The translations under genes were made by a program, and so were the position numbers. Below are positions 13,501 to 26,516 of a stretch of 64,000 bases of DNA, one piece after another. A model generated the notes under the pieces. That model ran no database searches. It had not been told where the DNA came from and saw only the letters and a list, made by a program, of their open reading frames with translations. Source of the DNA: Isoperla grammatica (taxonomy: Eukaryota > Arthropoda > Insecta > Plecoptera > Perlodidae); the NCBI GenBank assembly GCA_945910005.1, contig OX246746.1, positions 33,877,305 to 33,941,304 of the forward strand. Direction: 5' to 3'. Each line of letters starts with the position of its first letter. Positions within the stretch are counted from its first letter, which is position 1.

Positions 13501-16500
13501 TCACAGCGCAGCGTGCTACGCGGATTTGTTTCCCATGTTTGCACTCCAATGCCTTAAAGCAGGTTGGGGAAGCAGCAGGAAGGGGCCGACGCTTCGCCAA
13601 GCCATCAAACTAAAACAATATCGGCTGAAGAACGTTGTTGCCATACGCTCAAAAATAGACACACTCATAAAGCGTAGTATTCATTTCGCTAAAATAACGC
13701 GAAAATTTAAAGCGGAGTGTCTGAATCACAGCGCAGCGTGCTACGCGGATTTGTTTCCCATGTTTGCACTCCAATGCCTTAAAGCAGGTTGGGGAAGCAG
13801 CAGGAAGGGGCCAACGCTTCGCCAAGCCATCAAACTAAAACAATATCGGCTGAAGAACGTTGTTGCCATACGCTCAAAAATAGACACACTCATAAAGCGT
13901 AGTATTCATTTCGCTAAAATAACGCGAAAATTTAAAGCTGAGTGTCTGAATCACGGCGCAGAGTGCTACGCGGATTTGTTTCCCATGTATGCACTCCAAT
14001 GCCTTAAAGCAGGTTGGGGAAGCAGCAGGAAGGGGCCGACGCTTCGCCAAGCCATCAAACTAAAACAATATCGGCTGAAGAACGTTGTTGCCATACGCTC
14101 AAAAATAGACACACTCATAAAGCGTAGTATTCATGTCGCTAAAATAACGCGAAAATTTAAAGCGGAGTGTCTGAATCACAGCGCAGCGTGCTACGCGGAT
14201 TTGTTTCCCATGTTTGCACTCCAATGCCTTAAAGCAGGTTGGGGAAGCAGCAGGAAGGGGCCGACGCTTCGCCAAGCCATCAAACTAAAACAATATCGGC
14301 TGCAGAACGTTGTTGCCATACGCTCAAAAATAGACACACTCATAAAGCGTAGTATTCATGTCGCTAAAATAACGCTAAAATTTAAAGCGGAGTGTCTGAA
14401 TCACAGCGCAGAGTGCTACGCGGATTTGTTTCCCATGTATGCACTCCAATGCCTTAAAGCAGGTTGGGGAAGCAGCAGGAAGGGGCCGACGCTTCGCCAA
14501 GCCATCAAACTAAAACAATATCGGCTGAAGAACGTTGTTGCCATACGCTCAAAAATAGACACACTCATAAAGCGTAGTATTCATTTCGCTAAAATAACGC
14601 GAAAATTTAAAGCTGAGTGTCTGAATCACGGCGCAGAGTGCTACGCGGATTTGTTTCCCATGTTTGCACTCCAATGTCTTAAAGCAGGTTGGGGAAGCAG
14701 CAGGAAGGGGCCGACGCTTCGCCAAGCCATCAAACTAAAACAATATCGGCTGCAGAACGTTGTTGCCATACGCTCAAAAATAGACACACTCATAAAGCGT
14801 AGTATTCATGTCGCTAAAATAACGCGAAAATTTAAAGCGGAGTGTCTGAATCACAGCGCAGCGTGCTACGCGGATTTGTTTCCCATGTTTGCACTCCAAT
14901 GCCTTAAAGCAGGTTGGGGAAGCAGCTGGAAGGGGCCGACGCTTCGCTAAGCCATCAAACTAAAACAATATCGGCTGAAGAACGTTGTTGCCATACGCTC
15001 AAAAATAGACACACTCATAAAGCGTAGTATTCATTTCGCTAAAATAACGCGAAAATTTAAAGCTGAGTGTCTGAATCACGGCGCAGAGTGCTACGCGGAT
15101 TTGTTTCCCATGTATGCACTCCAATGCCTTAAAGCAGGTTGGGGATGCAGCAGGAAGGGGCCGACGCTTCGCCAAGCCATCAAACTAAAACAATATCGGC
15201 TGAAGAACGTTGTTGCCATACGCTCAAAAATAGACACACTCATAAAGCGTAGTATTCATTTCGCTAAAATAACGCGAAAATTTAAAGCTGAGTGTCTGAA
15301 TCACGGCGCAGAGTGCTACGCGGATTTGTTTCCCATGTATGCACTCCAATGCCTTAAAGCAGGTTGGGGAAGCAGCAGGAAGGGGCCGACGCTTCGCCAA
15401 GCCATCAAACTAAAACAATATCGGCTGAAGAACGTTGTTGCCATACGCTCAAAAATAGACACACTCATAAAGCGTAGTATTCATGTCGCTAAAATAACGC
15501 GAAAATTTAAAGCGGAGTGTCTGAATCACAGCGCAGCGTGCTACGCGGATTTGTTTCCCATGTTTGCACTCCAATGCCTTAAAGCAGGTTGGGGTAGCAG
15601 CAGGAAGGGGCCGACGCTTCGCCAAGCCATCAAACTAAAACAATATCGGCTGCAGAACGTTGTTGCCATACGCTCAAAAATAGACACACTCATAAAGCGT
15701 AGTATTCATGTCGCTAAAATAACGCTAAAATTTAAAGCGGAGTGTCTGAATCACAGCGCAGAGTGCTACGCGGATTTGTTTCCCATGTATGCACTCCAAT
15801 GCCTTAAAGCAGGTTGGGGAAGCAGCAGGAAGGGGCCGACGCTTCGCCAAGCCATCAAACTAAAACAATATCGGCTGAAGAACGTTGTTGCCATACGCTC
15901 AAAAATAGACACACTCATAAAGCGTAGTATTCATTTCGCTAAAATAACGCGAAAATTTAAAGCTGAGTGTCTGAATCACGGCGCAGAGTGCTACGCGGAT
16001 TTGTTTCCCATGTTTGCACTCCAATGTCTTAAAGCAGGTTGGGGAAGCAGCAGGAAGGGGCCGACGCTTCGCCAAGCCATCAAACTAAAACAATATCGGC
16101 TGCAGGACGTTGTTGCCATACGCTCAAAAATAGACACACTCATAAAGCGTAGTATTCATGTCGCTAAAATAACGCGAAAATTTAAAGCGGAGTGTCTGAA
16201 TCACAGCGCAGCGTGCTACGCGGATTCTTTTCCCATGTTTGCACTCCAATGCCTTAAAGCAGGTTGGGGAAGCAGCTGGAAGGGGCCGACGCTTCGCCAA
16301 GCCATCAAACTAAAACAATATCGGCTGAAGAACGTTGTTGCCATACGCTCAAAAATAGACACACTCATAAAGCGTAGTATTCATTTCGCTAAAATAACGC
16401 GAAAATTTAAAGCTGAGTGTCTGAATCACGGCGCAGAGTGCTACGCGGATTTGTTTCCCATGTATGCACTCCAATGCCTTAAAGCAGGTTGGGGATGCAG

Positions 16501-17081
16501 CAGGAAGGGGCCGACGCTTCGCCAAGCCATCAAACTAAAACAATATCGGCTGAAGAACGTTGTTGCCATACGCTCAAAAATAGACACACTCATAAAGCGT
16601 AGTATTCATTTCGCTAAAATAACGCGAAAATTTAAAGCTGAGTGTCTGAATCACGGCGCAGAGTGCTACGCGGATTTGTTTCCCATGTATGCACTCCAAT
16701 GCCTTAAAGCAGGTTGGGGAAGCAGCAGGAAGGGGCCGACGCTTCGCCAAGCCATCAAACTAAAACAATATCGGCTGAAGAACGTTGTTGCCATACGCTT
16801 AAAAATAGACACACTCATAAAGCGTAGTATTCATTTCGCTAAAATAACGCGAAAATTTAAAGCTGAGTGTCTGAATTACGACGCAGAGTGCTACGCGGAT
16901 TTGTTTCCCATGTATGCACTCCAATTCCTTAAAGCAGGTTGGGGAAGCAGCAGGAAGGGGCCGACGCTTCGCCAAGCCATCAAACTAAAACAATATCGGC
17001 TGAAGAACGTTGTTGCCATACGCTCAAAAATAGACACACTCATACAGCGTAGTATTCATTTCGCTTAAAATAACGCGAACA

Positions 17082-20000
17082 TTGAAAGCAGAGTGTCTGA
17101 ATCACAGCGCAGAGTGCTACGCGGATTTGTTTGCCATGTATGCACTCCAATGCCTTAAAGCAGGTTGGGGAAGCAGCAGGAAGGGGCCGACGCTTCGCCA
17201 AGCCATCAAACTAAAACAATATCGGCTGAAGAACGTTGTTGCCATACGCTCAAAAATAGACACTCATAAAGCGTAGTATTCATTTCGCTAAAATAACGCG
17301 AAAATTGAAAGCGGAGTGTCTGAATCACAGCGCAGCGTGCTACGCGGATTTGTTTCCCATGTATGCACTCCAATGCCTTAAAGCAGGTTGGGGAAGCAGC
17401 AGGAAGGGGCCGACGCTTCGCATAGCCATCAAACTAAAACAATATCGGCTGAAGAACGTTGTTGCCATACGCTGAAAAATAGACACACTCATAAAGCGTA
17501 GTATTCATTTCGCTAAAATAACGCGAAAATTGAAAGCGGACTGTCTGAATCACAGCGCAGCGTGCTACGCGGATTTGTTTCCCATGTATGCACTCCAATG
17601 CCTTAAAGCAGGTGGGGGAAGCAGCAGGAAGGGGCCGACGCTTCGCCAAGCAATCAAACTAAAACAATATCGGCTGAAGAACGTTGTTGCCATACGCTCA
17701 AAAATAGACACACTCATAAAGCGTAGTATTTATTTCGCTAAAATAACGCGAACATTGAAAGCAGAGTGTCTGAATCACAGCGCAGAGTGTTTCGCGGATT
17801 TGTTTGCCATGTATGCACTCCAATGCCTTAAAGCAGGTTGGGGAAGCAGCAGGAAGGGGCCGACGCTTCGCCAAGCCATAAAACTAAAACAATATCGGCT
17901 GCAGAACGTTGTTGCCATACGCTCAAAAATAGACACACTCATAAAGCGTAGTATTCATGTCGCTAAAATAACGCGAAAATTTAAAGAGGAGTGTCTGAAT
18001 CACAGCGCAGCGTGCTACGCGGATTTGTTTCCCATGTTTGCACTCCAATGCCTTAAAGCAGGTTGGGGAAGCAGCAGGAAGGGGCCGACGCTTCGCCAAG
18101 CCATCAAACTAAAACAATATCGGCTGAAGAACGTTGTTGCCATACGCTCAAAAATAGACACACTCATAAAGCGTAGTATTCATTTCGCTAAAATAACGCG
18201 AAAATTTAAAGCTGAGTGTCTGAATCACAACGCAGAGTGCTACGCGGATTTGTTTCCCATGTTTGCACTCCAATGTCTTAAAGCAGGTTGGGGAAGCAGC
18301 AGGAAGGGGCCGACGCTTCGCCAAGCCATCAAACTAAAACAATATCGGCTGCAGAACGTTGTTGCCATACGCTCAAAAATAGACACACTCATAAAGCGTA
18401 GTATTCATGTCGCTAAAATAACGCGAAAATTTAAAGCGGAGTGTCTGAATCACAGCGCAGCGTGCTACGCGGATTTGTTTCCCATGTTTGCACTCCAATG
18501 CCTTAAAGCAGGTTGGGGAAGCAGCAGGAAGGGGCCAACGCTTCGCCAAGCCATCAAACTAAAACAATATCGGCTGAAGAACGTTGTTGCCATACGCTCA
18601 AAAATAGACACACTCATAAAGCGTAGTATTCATTTCGCTAAAATAACGCGAAAATTTAAAGCTGAGTGTCTGAATCACAATGCAGAGTGCTACGCGGATT
18701 TGTTTGCCATGTTTGCACTCCAATGTCTTAAAGCAGGTTGGGGAAGCAGCAGGAAGGGGCCGACGCTTCGCCAAGCCATCAAACTAAAACAATATCGGCT
18801 GCAGAACGTTGTTGCCATACGCTCTAAAATAGACACACTCATAAAGCGTAGTATTCATGTCGCTAAAATAACGCTAAAATTTAAAGCGGAGTGTCTGAAT
18901 CACAGCGCAGAGTGCTACGCGGATTTGTTTCCCATGTATGCACTCCAATGCCTTTAAGCAGGTTGGGGAAGCAGCAGGAAGGGGCTGACGCTTCGCCAAG
19001 CCATCAAACTAAAACAATATCGGCTGAAGAACGTTGTTGCCATACGCTCAAAAATAGACACACTCATAAAGCGTAGTATTCATTTCGCTAAAATAACGCG
19101 AAAATTTAAAGCTGAGTGTCTGAATCACGGCGCAGAGTGCTACGCGGATTTGTTTCCCATGTTTGCACTCCAATGTCTTAAAGCAGGTTGGGGAAGCAGC
19201 AGGAAGGGGCCGACGCTTCGCCAAGCCATCAAACTAAAACAATATCGGCTGCAGAACGTTGTTGCCATACGCTCAAAAATAGACACACTCATAAAGCGTA
19301 GTATTCATGTCGCTAACATAACGCGAAAATTTAAAGCGGAGTGTCTGAATCACAGCGCAGCGTGTTACGCGGATTTGTTTCCCATGTTTGCACTCCAATG
19401 CCTTAAAGCAGGTTGGGGAAGCAGCTGGAAGGGGCCGACGCTTCGCCAAGCCATCAAACTAAAACAATATCGGCTGAAGAACGTTGTTGCCATACGCTCA
19501 AAAATAGACACACTCATAAAGCGTAGTATTCATTTCGCTAAAATAACGCGAAAATTAAAAGCTGAGTGGTTGAATCACGGCGCAGAGTGCTACGCGGATT
19601 TGTTTCCCATGTATGCACTCCAATGCCTTAAAGCAGGTTGGGGATGCAGCAGGAAGGGGCCGACGCTTCGCCAAGCCATCAAACTAAAACAATATCGGCT
19701 GAAGAACGTTGTTGCCATACGCTCAAAAATAGACACACTCATAAAGCGTAGTATTCATTTCGCTAAAATAACGCGAAAATTTAAAGCTGAGTGTCTGAAT
19801 CACGGCGCAGAGTGCTGCGCGGATTTGTTTCCCATGTATGCACTCCAATGCCTTAAAGCAGGTTGGGGAAGCAGCAGGAAGGGGCCGACGCTTCGCCAAG
19901 CCATCAAACTAAAACAATATCGGCAGAAGAACGTTGTTGCCATACGCTCAAAAATAGACACACTCATACAGCGTAGTATTCATTTCGCTTAAAATAACGC

Positions 20001-23000
20001 GAACATTGAAAGCAGAGTGTCTGAATCACAGCGCAGAGTGCTACGCGGATATGTTTGCCATGTATGCACTCCAATGCCTTAAAGCAGGTTGGGGAAGCAG
20101 CAGGAAGGGGCCGACGCTTCGCCAAGCCATAAAACTAAAACAATATCGGCTGCAGAACGTTGTTGCCATACGCTCAAAAATAGACACACTCATAAAGCGT
20201 AGTATTCATGTCGCTAAAATAACGCGAAAATTTAAAGCGGAGTGTCTGAATCACAGCGCAGCGTGCTACGCGGATTTGTTTCCCATGTTTGCACTCCAAT
20301 GCCTTAAAGCAGGTTGGGGAAGCAGCAGGAAGGGGCCGACGCTTCGCCAAGCCATCAAACTAAAACAATATCGGCTGAAGAACGTTGTTGCCATACGCTC
20401 AAAAATAGACACACTCATAAAGCGTAGTATTCATTTCGCTAAAATAACGCGAAAATTTAAAGCTGAGTGTCTGAATCACAACGCAGAGTGCTACGCGGAT
20501 TTGTTTCCCATGTTTGCACTCCAATGTCTTAAAGCAGGTTGGGGAAGGAGCAGGAAGGGGCCGACGCTTCGCCAAGCCATCAAACTAAAACAATATCGGC
20601 TTTAGAACGTTGTTGCCATACGCTCAAAAATAGACACACTCATAAAGCGTAGTATTCATGTCGCTAAAATAACGCGAAAATTTAAAGCGGAGTGTCTGAA
20701 TCACAGCGCAGCGTGCTACGCGGATTTGTTTCCCATGTTTGCACTCCAATGCCTTAAAGCAGGTTGGGGAAGCAGCAGGAAGGGGCCAACGCTTCGCCAA
20801 GCCATCAAACTAAAACAATATCGGCTGAAGAACGTTGTTGCCATACGCTCAAAAATAGACACACTCATAAAGCGTAGTATTCATTTCGGTAAAATAACGC
20901 GAAAATTTAAAGCTGAGTGTCTGAATCACGGCGCAGAGTGCTACGCGGATTTGTTTCCCATGTATGCACTCCAATGCCTTAAAGCAGGTTGGGGATGCAG
21001 CAGGAAGGGGCCGACGCTTCGCCAAGCCATCAAACTAAAACAATATCGGCTGAAGAACGTTGTTGCCATACGCTCAAAAATAGACACACTCATAAAGCGT
21101 AGTATTCATTTCGCTAAAATAACGCGAAAATTTAAAGCTGAGTGTCTGAATCACGGCGCAGAGTGCTACGCGGATTTGTTTCCCATGTATGCACTCCAAT
21201 GCCTTAAAGCAGGTTGGGGAAGCAGCAGGAAGGGGCCGACGCTTCGCCAAGCCATCAAACTAAAACAATATCGGCTGAAGAACGTTGTTGCCATACGCTC
21301 AAAAATAGACACACTCATAAAGCGTAGTATTCATGTCGCTAAAATAACGCGAAAATTTAAAGCGGAGTGTCTGAATCACAGCGCAGCGTGCTACGCGGAT
21401 TTGTTTCCCATGTTTGCACTCCATTGCCTTAAAGCAGGTTGGGGAAGCAGCAGGAAGGGGCCGACGCTTCGCCAAGCCATCAAACTAAAACAATATCGGC
21501 TGCAGAACGTTGTTGCCATACGCTCAAAAATAGACACACTCATAAAGCGTAGTATTCATGTCGCTAAAATAACGCTAAAATTTAAAGCGGAGTGTCTGAA
21601 TCACAGCGCAGAGTGCTACGCGGATTTGTTTCCCATGTATGCACTCCAATGCCTTAAAGCAGGTTGGGGAAGCAGCAGGAAGGGGCCGACGGTTCGCCAA
21701 GCCATCAAACTAAAACAATATCGGCTGAAGAACGTTGTTGCCATACGCTCAAAAATAGACACACTCATAAAGCGTAGTATTCATTTCGCTAAAATAACGC
21801 GAAAATTTAAAGCTGAGTGTCTGAATCACGGCGCAGAGTGCTACGCGGATTTGTTTCCCATGTATGCACTCCAATGCCTTAAAGCAGGTTGGGGAAGCAG
21901 CAGGAAGGGGCCGACGCTTCGCCAAGCCATCAAACTAAAACAATATCGGCTGAAGAACGTTGTTGCCATACGCTTAAAAATAGACACACTCATAAAGCGT
22001 AGTATTCATTTCGCTAAAATAACGCGAAAATTTAAAGCTGAGTGTCTGAATTACGACGCAGAGTGCTACGCGGATTTGTTTCCCATGTATGCACTCCAAT
22101 TCCTTAAAGCAGGTTGGGGAAGCAGCAGGAAGGGGCCGACGCTTCGCCAAGCCATCAAACTAAAACAATATCGGCTGAAGAACGTTGTTGCCATACGCTC
22201 AAAAATAGACACACTCATACAGCGTAGTATTCATTTCGCTTAAAATAACGCGAACATTGAAAGCAGAGTGTCTGAATCACAGCGCAGAGTGCTACGCGGA
22301 TTTGTTTGCCATGTATGCACTCCAATGCCTTAAAGCAGGTTGGGGAAGCAGCAGGAAGGGGCCGACGCTTCGCCAAGCCATCAAACTAAAACAATATCGG
22401 CTGAAGAACGTTGTTGCCATACGCTCAAAAATAGACACTCATAAAGCGTAGTATTCATTTCGCTAAAATAACGCGAAAATTGAAAGCGGAGTGTCTGAAT
22501 CACAGCGCAGCGTGCTACGCGGATTTGTTTCCCATGTATGCACTCCATTGCCTTAAAGCAGGTTGGGGAAGCAGCAGGAAGGGGCCGACGCTTCGCATAG
22601 CCATCAAACTAAAACAATATCGGCTGAAGAACGTTGTTGCCATACGCTGAAAAATAGACACACTCATAAAGCGTAGTATTCATTTCGCTAAAATAACGCG
22701 AAAATTGAAAGCGGACTGTCTGAATCACAGCGCAGCGTGCTACGCGGATTTGTTTCCCATGTATGCACTCCAATGCCTTAAAGCAGGTGGGGGAAGCAGC
22801 AGGAAGGGGCCGACGCTTCGCCAAGCCATCAAACTAAAACAATATCGGCTGAAGAACGTTGTTGCCATACGCTCAAAAATAGACACACTCATAAAGCGTA
22901 GTATTTATTTCGCTAAAATAACGCGAACATTGAAAGCAGAGTGTCTGAATCACAGCGCAGAGTGTTTCGCGGATTTGTTTGCCATGTATGCACTCCAATG

Positions 23001-24681
23001 CCTTAAAGCAGGTTGGGGAAGCAGCAGGAAGGGGCCGACGCTTCGCCAAGCCATAAAACTAAAACAATATCGGCTGCAGAACGTTGTTGCCATACGCTCA
23101 AAAATAGACACACTCATAAAGCGTAGTATTCATGTCGCTAAAATAACGCGAAAATTTAAAGAGGAGTGTCTGAATCACAGCGCAGCGTGCTACGCGGATT
23201 TGTTTCCCATGTTTGCACTCCAATGCCTTAAAGCAGGTTGGGGAAGCAGCAGGAAGGGGCCGACGCTTCGCCAAGCCATCAAACTAAAACAATATCGGCT
23301 GAAGAACGTTGTTGCCATACGCTCAAAAATAGACACACTCATAAAGCGTAGTATTCATTTCGCTAAAATAACGCGAAAATTTAAAGCTGAGTGTCTGAAT
23401 CACAACGCAGAGTGCTACGCGGATTTGTTTCCCATGTTTGCACTCCAATGTCTTAAAGCAGGTTGGGGAAGCAGCAGGAAGGGGCCGACGCTTCGCCAAG
23501 CCATCAAACTAAAACAATATCGGCTGCAGAACGTTGTTGCCATACGCTCAAAAATAGACACACTCATAAAGCGTAGTATTCATGTCGCTAAAATAACGCG
23601 AAAATTTAAAGCGGAGTGTCTGAATCACAGCGCAGCGTGCTACGCGGATTTGTTTCCCATGTTTGCACTCCAATGCCTTAAAGCAGGTTGGGGAAGCAGC
23701 AGGAAGGGGCCAACGCTTCGCCAAGCCATCAAACTAAAACAATATCGGCTGAAGAACGTTGTTGCCATACGCTCAAAAATAGACACACTCATAAAGCGTA
23801 GTATTCATTTCGCTAAAATAACGCGAAAATTCAAAGCGGAGTGTCTGAATCACAGCGCAGCGTGCTACGCGGATTTGTTTCCCATGTATGCACTCCAATG
23901 CCTTAAAGCAGGTTCGGGATGCAGCAGGAAGGGGCCGACGCTTCGCCAAGCCATCAAACTAAAACAATATCGGCTGAAGAACGTTGTTGCCATACGCTCA
24001 AAAATAGACACACTCATAAAGCGTAGTATTCATTTCGCTAAAATAACGCGAACATTGAAAGCAGAGTGTCTGAATCACAGCGCAGCGTGCTACGCGGATT
24101 TGTTTCCCATGTATGCACTCCAATGCCTTAAAGCAGGTTGGGGAAGCAGCAGGAAGGGGCCGACGCTTCGCCAAGCCATCAAACTAAAACAATATCGGCT
24201 GAAGAACGTTGTTGCCATACGCTCAAAAATAGACACACTCATAAAGCGTAGTATTTATTTCGCTAAAATAACGCGAAAATTGAAAGCGGAGTGTCTGAAT
24301 CACAGCGCAGCGTGCTACGCGGATTTGTTTCCCATGTATGCACTCCAATGCCTTAAAGCAGGTTGGGGAAGCAGCAGGAAGGGGCCGACGCTTCGCCAAG
24401 CCATCAAACTAAAACAATATCGGCTGAAGAACGTTGTTGCCATACGCTCAAAAATAGACACACTCATAAAGCGTAGTATTCATTTCGCTAAAATAACGCG
24501 AAAATTTAAAGCGGAGTGTCTGAATCACAGCGCAGCGTGCTACGCGGATTTGTTTCCCATGTATGCACTCCAATGCCTTAAAGCAGGTTGGGGAAGCAGC
24601 AGGAAGGGGCCGACGCTTCGCCAAGCCATCATACTAAAACAATATCGGCTGAAGAACGTGTTGCCATACGCTCAAAAATAG
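17082..24681 (+). repeat. 5,175-bp higher-order duplication (23 units)
   Basis: Landmarks in the first copy recur 5,175 bp later: a unit with the 2-bp deletion (17,082 and 22,257), a TCA to TGA stop (17,473 and 22,648), and a unit reading RKFKEECLNH (near 17,985 and 23,160). Identical rare lesions at one constant offset equal to 23 units indicate segmental duplication within the array. The second copy diverges from the first after about 23,830. Confidence 0.9.
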
Positions 24682-25577
24682 ACACACTCATAAAGCGTAG
24701 TATTCATTTCGCTAAAATAACGCGAAAATTGAAAGCGGAGTGTCTGAATCACAGCGCAGCGTGCTACGCGGATTTGTTTCCCATGTATGCACTCCAATGC
24801 CTTAAAGCAGGTTGGGGAAGCAGCAGGAAGGGGCCGACGCTTCGCCAAGCCATCAAACTACAACAATATCGGCTGAAGAACGTTGTTGCCATACGCTCAA
24901 AAATAGACACACTCATAAAGAGTAGTATTCATTTCGCTAAAATAACGCGAAAATTGAAAGCGGACCGTCTTAATCACAGCGCAGCGTGCTACGCGGATTT
25001 GTTTGCCATGTATGCACTCCAATGCCTTAAGCAGGTTGGGGAAGCAGCAGGAAGGGGCCGACGCTTCGCCAAGCCATCAAACTACAACAATATCGGCTGA
25101 AGAACGTTGTTGCCATACGCTCAAAAATAGACACACTCATAAAGCGTAGTATTCATTTCGCTAAAATAACCCCAACATTGAAAGCGGAGTGTCTGAATCA
25201 CAGCGCAGAGTGCTACGCGCATTTGTTTGCCATGTATGCACTCCAATGCCTTAAAACAGGTTGGGGAAGCAGCAGGAAGGGGCTGACGCTTCGCCAAGCC
25301 ATCAAACTAAAACAATATCGGCTGAAGAACGTTGTTGCCATACGCTCAAAAATAGACACACTCATAAAGCGAAGTATTCATTTCGCTAAAATAACGCGAA
25401 CATTGAAAGCGGAGTGTCTGAATCACAGCGCAGAGTGCTACGCGGATTTGTTTGCCATGTATGCACTCCAATGCCTTAAAACAGGTTGGGGAAGCAGCAG
25501 GAAGGGGCCGACGCTTCGCCAAGCTATCAAACTTAAACAATATCGGCTGAAGAACGTTGTTGCCATACGCTCAAAAA

Positions 25578-25954
25578 TTAGTCACATAACGATACTTATA
25601 TCATAAGATCATACGTCCACGTTGCTATTTATGATTGAGGCAGTTTTACATTGTTGCGCGACTCTTCTCCTGAAAGCAAAGCTCAACTACTCTTAGTTTG
25701 CTCTTAAAAAAAAATTGAAAGAACATGTATTTCAGTCGAGAGATTTTACCTTTTTCATCTAACTTTTTCGATGTTTTAAGATATAGAGAGCCCCACCCCA
25801 GAAGTTCTAGGCAGCAAACACAATGCTGACACGTGGTAAATTCTGGGGCATAGGCTCAGTTGTCAAATACCACGAGATATACAAACTTAGTGTGAAGACA
25901 CTTCATTGCGAGTAAGAGCTTTGGCTCTCTTTAAAGAACAGTCCTAACAAGTGT
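25578..25954. other. Unassigned flank between satellite and gypsy remnant
   Basis: No tandem structure or coding homology is visible. A run of nine A occurs near 25,710. This may be decayed upstream sequence of the polymerase remnant that begins at 25,955, but I could not read any reverse transcriptase motif in it. Confidence 0.4.
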
Positions 25955-26371
25955 GTCCTAAGAGCTTTACTACACCAAGAAGAAGATAAAACTTGGAAAC
26001 CAATTGCGTATGTCTCCCGAACTCTCACGCAGGCGGATGCTTGATCACAAATAGAAAAGAGGGTCAGGAATTGAGTGGTCGTGTTCCAAGTGTAACACTG
26101 TTTATTAGGAAGAGCATTTCATATACGTTCAGACTATAAACCAATTTTATCACTTTATTGTGTAAACTCACGTCGCCTTTAAGTATACAATAAGGAGTGA
26201 GAATGCGTTTAGTGCGATTTTACTATACAATGTCATACGTTCCCAGGAAATAGTTGTATTGCAGGTGATATTCTATCCAGAATACCGATTCAGGAAGTAA
26301 CTGCCGATGAGGTGACAATAGCAAAGGAAACAGAAGTCGCAGCGACTGAGCTGTTCGTGAGCTGTACATAA
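25955..26371 (+). pseudogene. pol: Gypsy-type RNase H and connection region, broken
   Basis: Reading in one frame gives TWKPIAYVSRTLTQADA, a TGA, then SQIEK, two more stops, then GRAFHIRSDYKPILSLY. Further on CDFTI and AGDILSRIPI appear, after three more stops. This is the order of the RNase H domain of Ty3/gypsy polymerase: the IAY.SR.LT strand, the (Y)SQIEKE helix, the TDHKPL-type strand with its aspartate, then the YDF.I..PGK...ADALSR segment that leads to the integrase. At least six in-frame stops and no visible frameshift are present, so point decay has killed it. The SQIEKE type differs from the CsRn1-type RNase H expected for the gag at 2,475, so I infer that it comes from a different element. 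Confidence 0.85.
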
Positions 26372-26516
26372 CAGACACAAAGTTACACGAAATATATGAC
26401 AGCATCACGACCAAGGCAAAACGAAACAACGCTTCGTACGTAATCAAGACTACGAACAAGTTCTCGAACAGCTGACTCAGGGTAAATAGATGCAATAACA
26501 AGAGTATGGAACAGCA

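Larger units (their letters stand above)
3138..25578 (+). repeat. 225-bp satellite array, about 100 copies with higher-order structure
   Basis: A 225-bp unit repeats head to tail for 22.4 kb. One frame of the unit has no stop, so open frames of up to 805 codons arise (6,104-8,521). Its 75-residue product contains MYALQCLKAGWGSSRKG and then RLKNVVAIRSKIDTLIKRS. I recognise no family. The frame is broken repeatedly: TGA at 3,308; 1-bp deletions near 4,792, 4,818, 6,036, 24,658 and 25,029; a 2-bp deletion near 8,717; stops at 11,798, 14,948, 17,473 and 22,648. Many changes between units alter the residue (F/Y, F/V, K/Q, S/G/N), which suggests no selection on a protein. Each unit contains a dyad, tttcgc and gcgaaa around a 9-base centre. 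The first unit starts at a tgccatgtatg match; the last ends inside the unit at tcaaaaat. Confidence 0.97.

Noticed and set aside
3138..25578. A CRISPR array
   Set aside because: The units are contiguous 225-bp repeats without unique spacers, in a eukaryotic context; the same holds for the 153-, 99-, 88- and 56-bp arrays.
3138..25578. A CENP-B box in the 225-bp unit
   Set aside because: The dyad has TTCG and a central A, but the required CGGG is absent on both strands.
2309..26371. One intact Ty3/gypsy element containing the satellite
   Set aside because: Only the gag start and a decayed RNase H are visible, and their types point to different gypsy groups; no second LTR was found.
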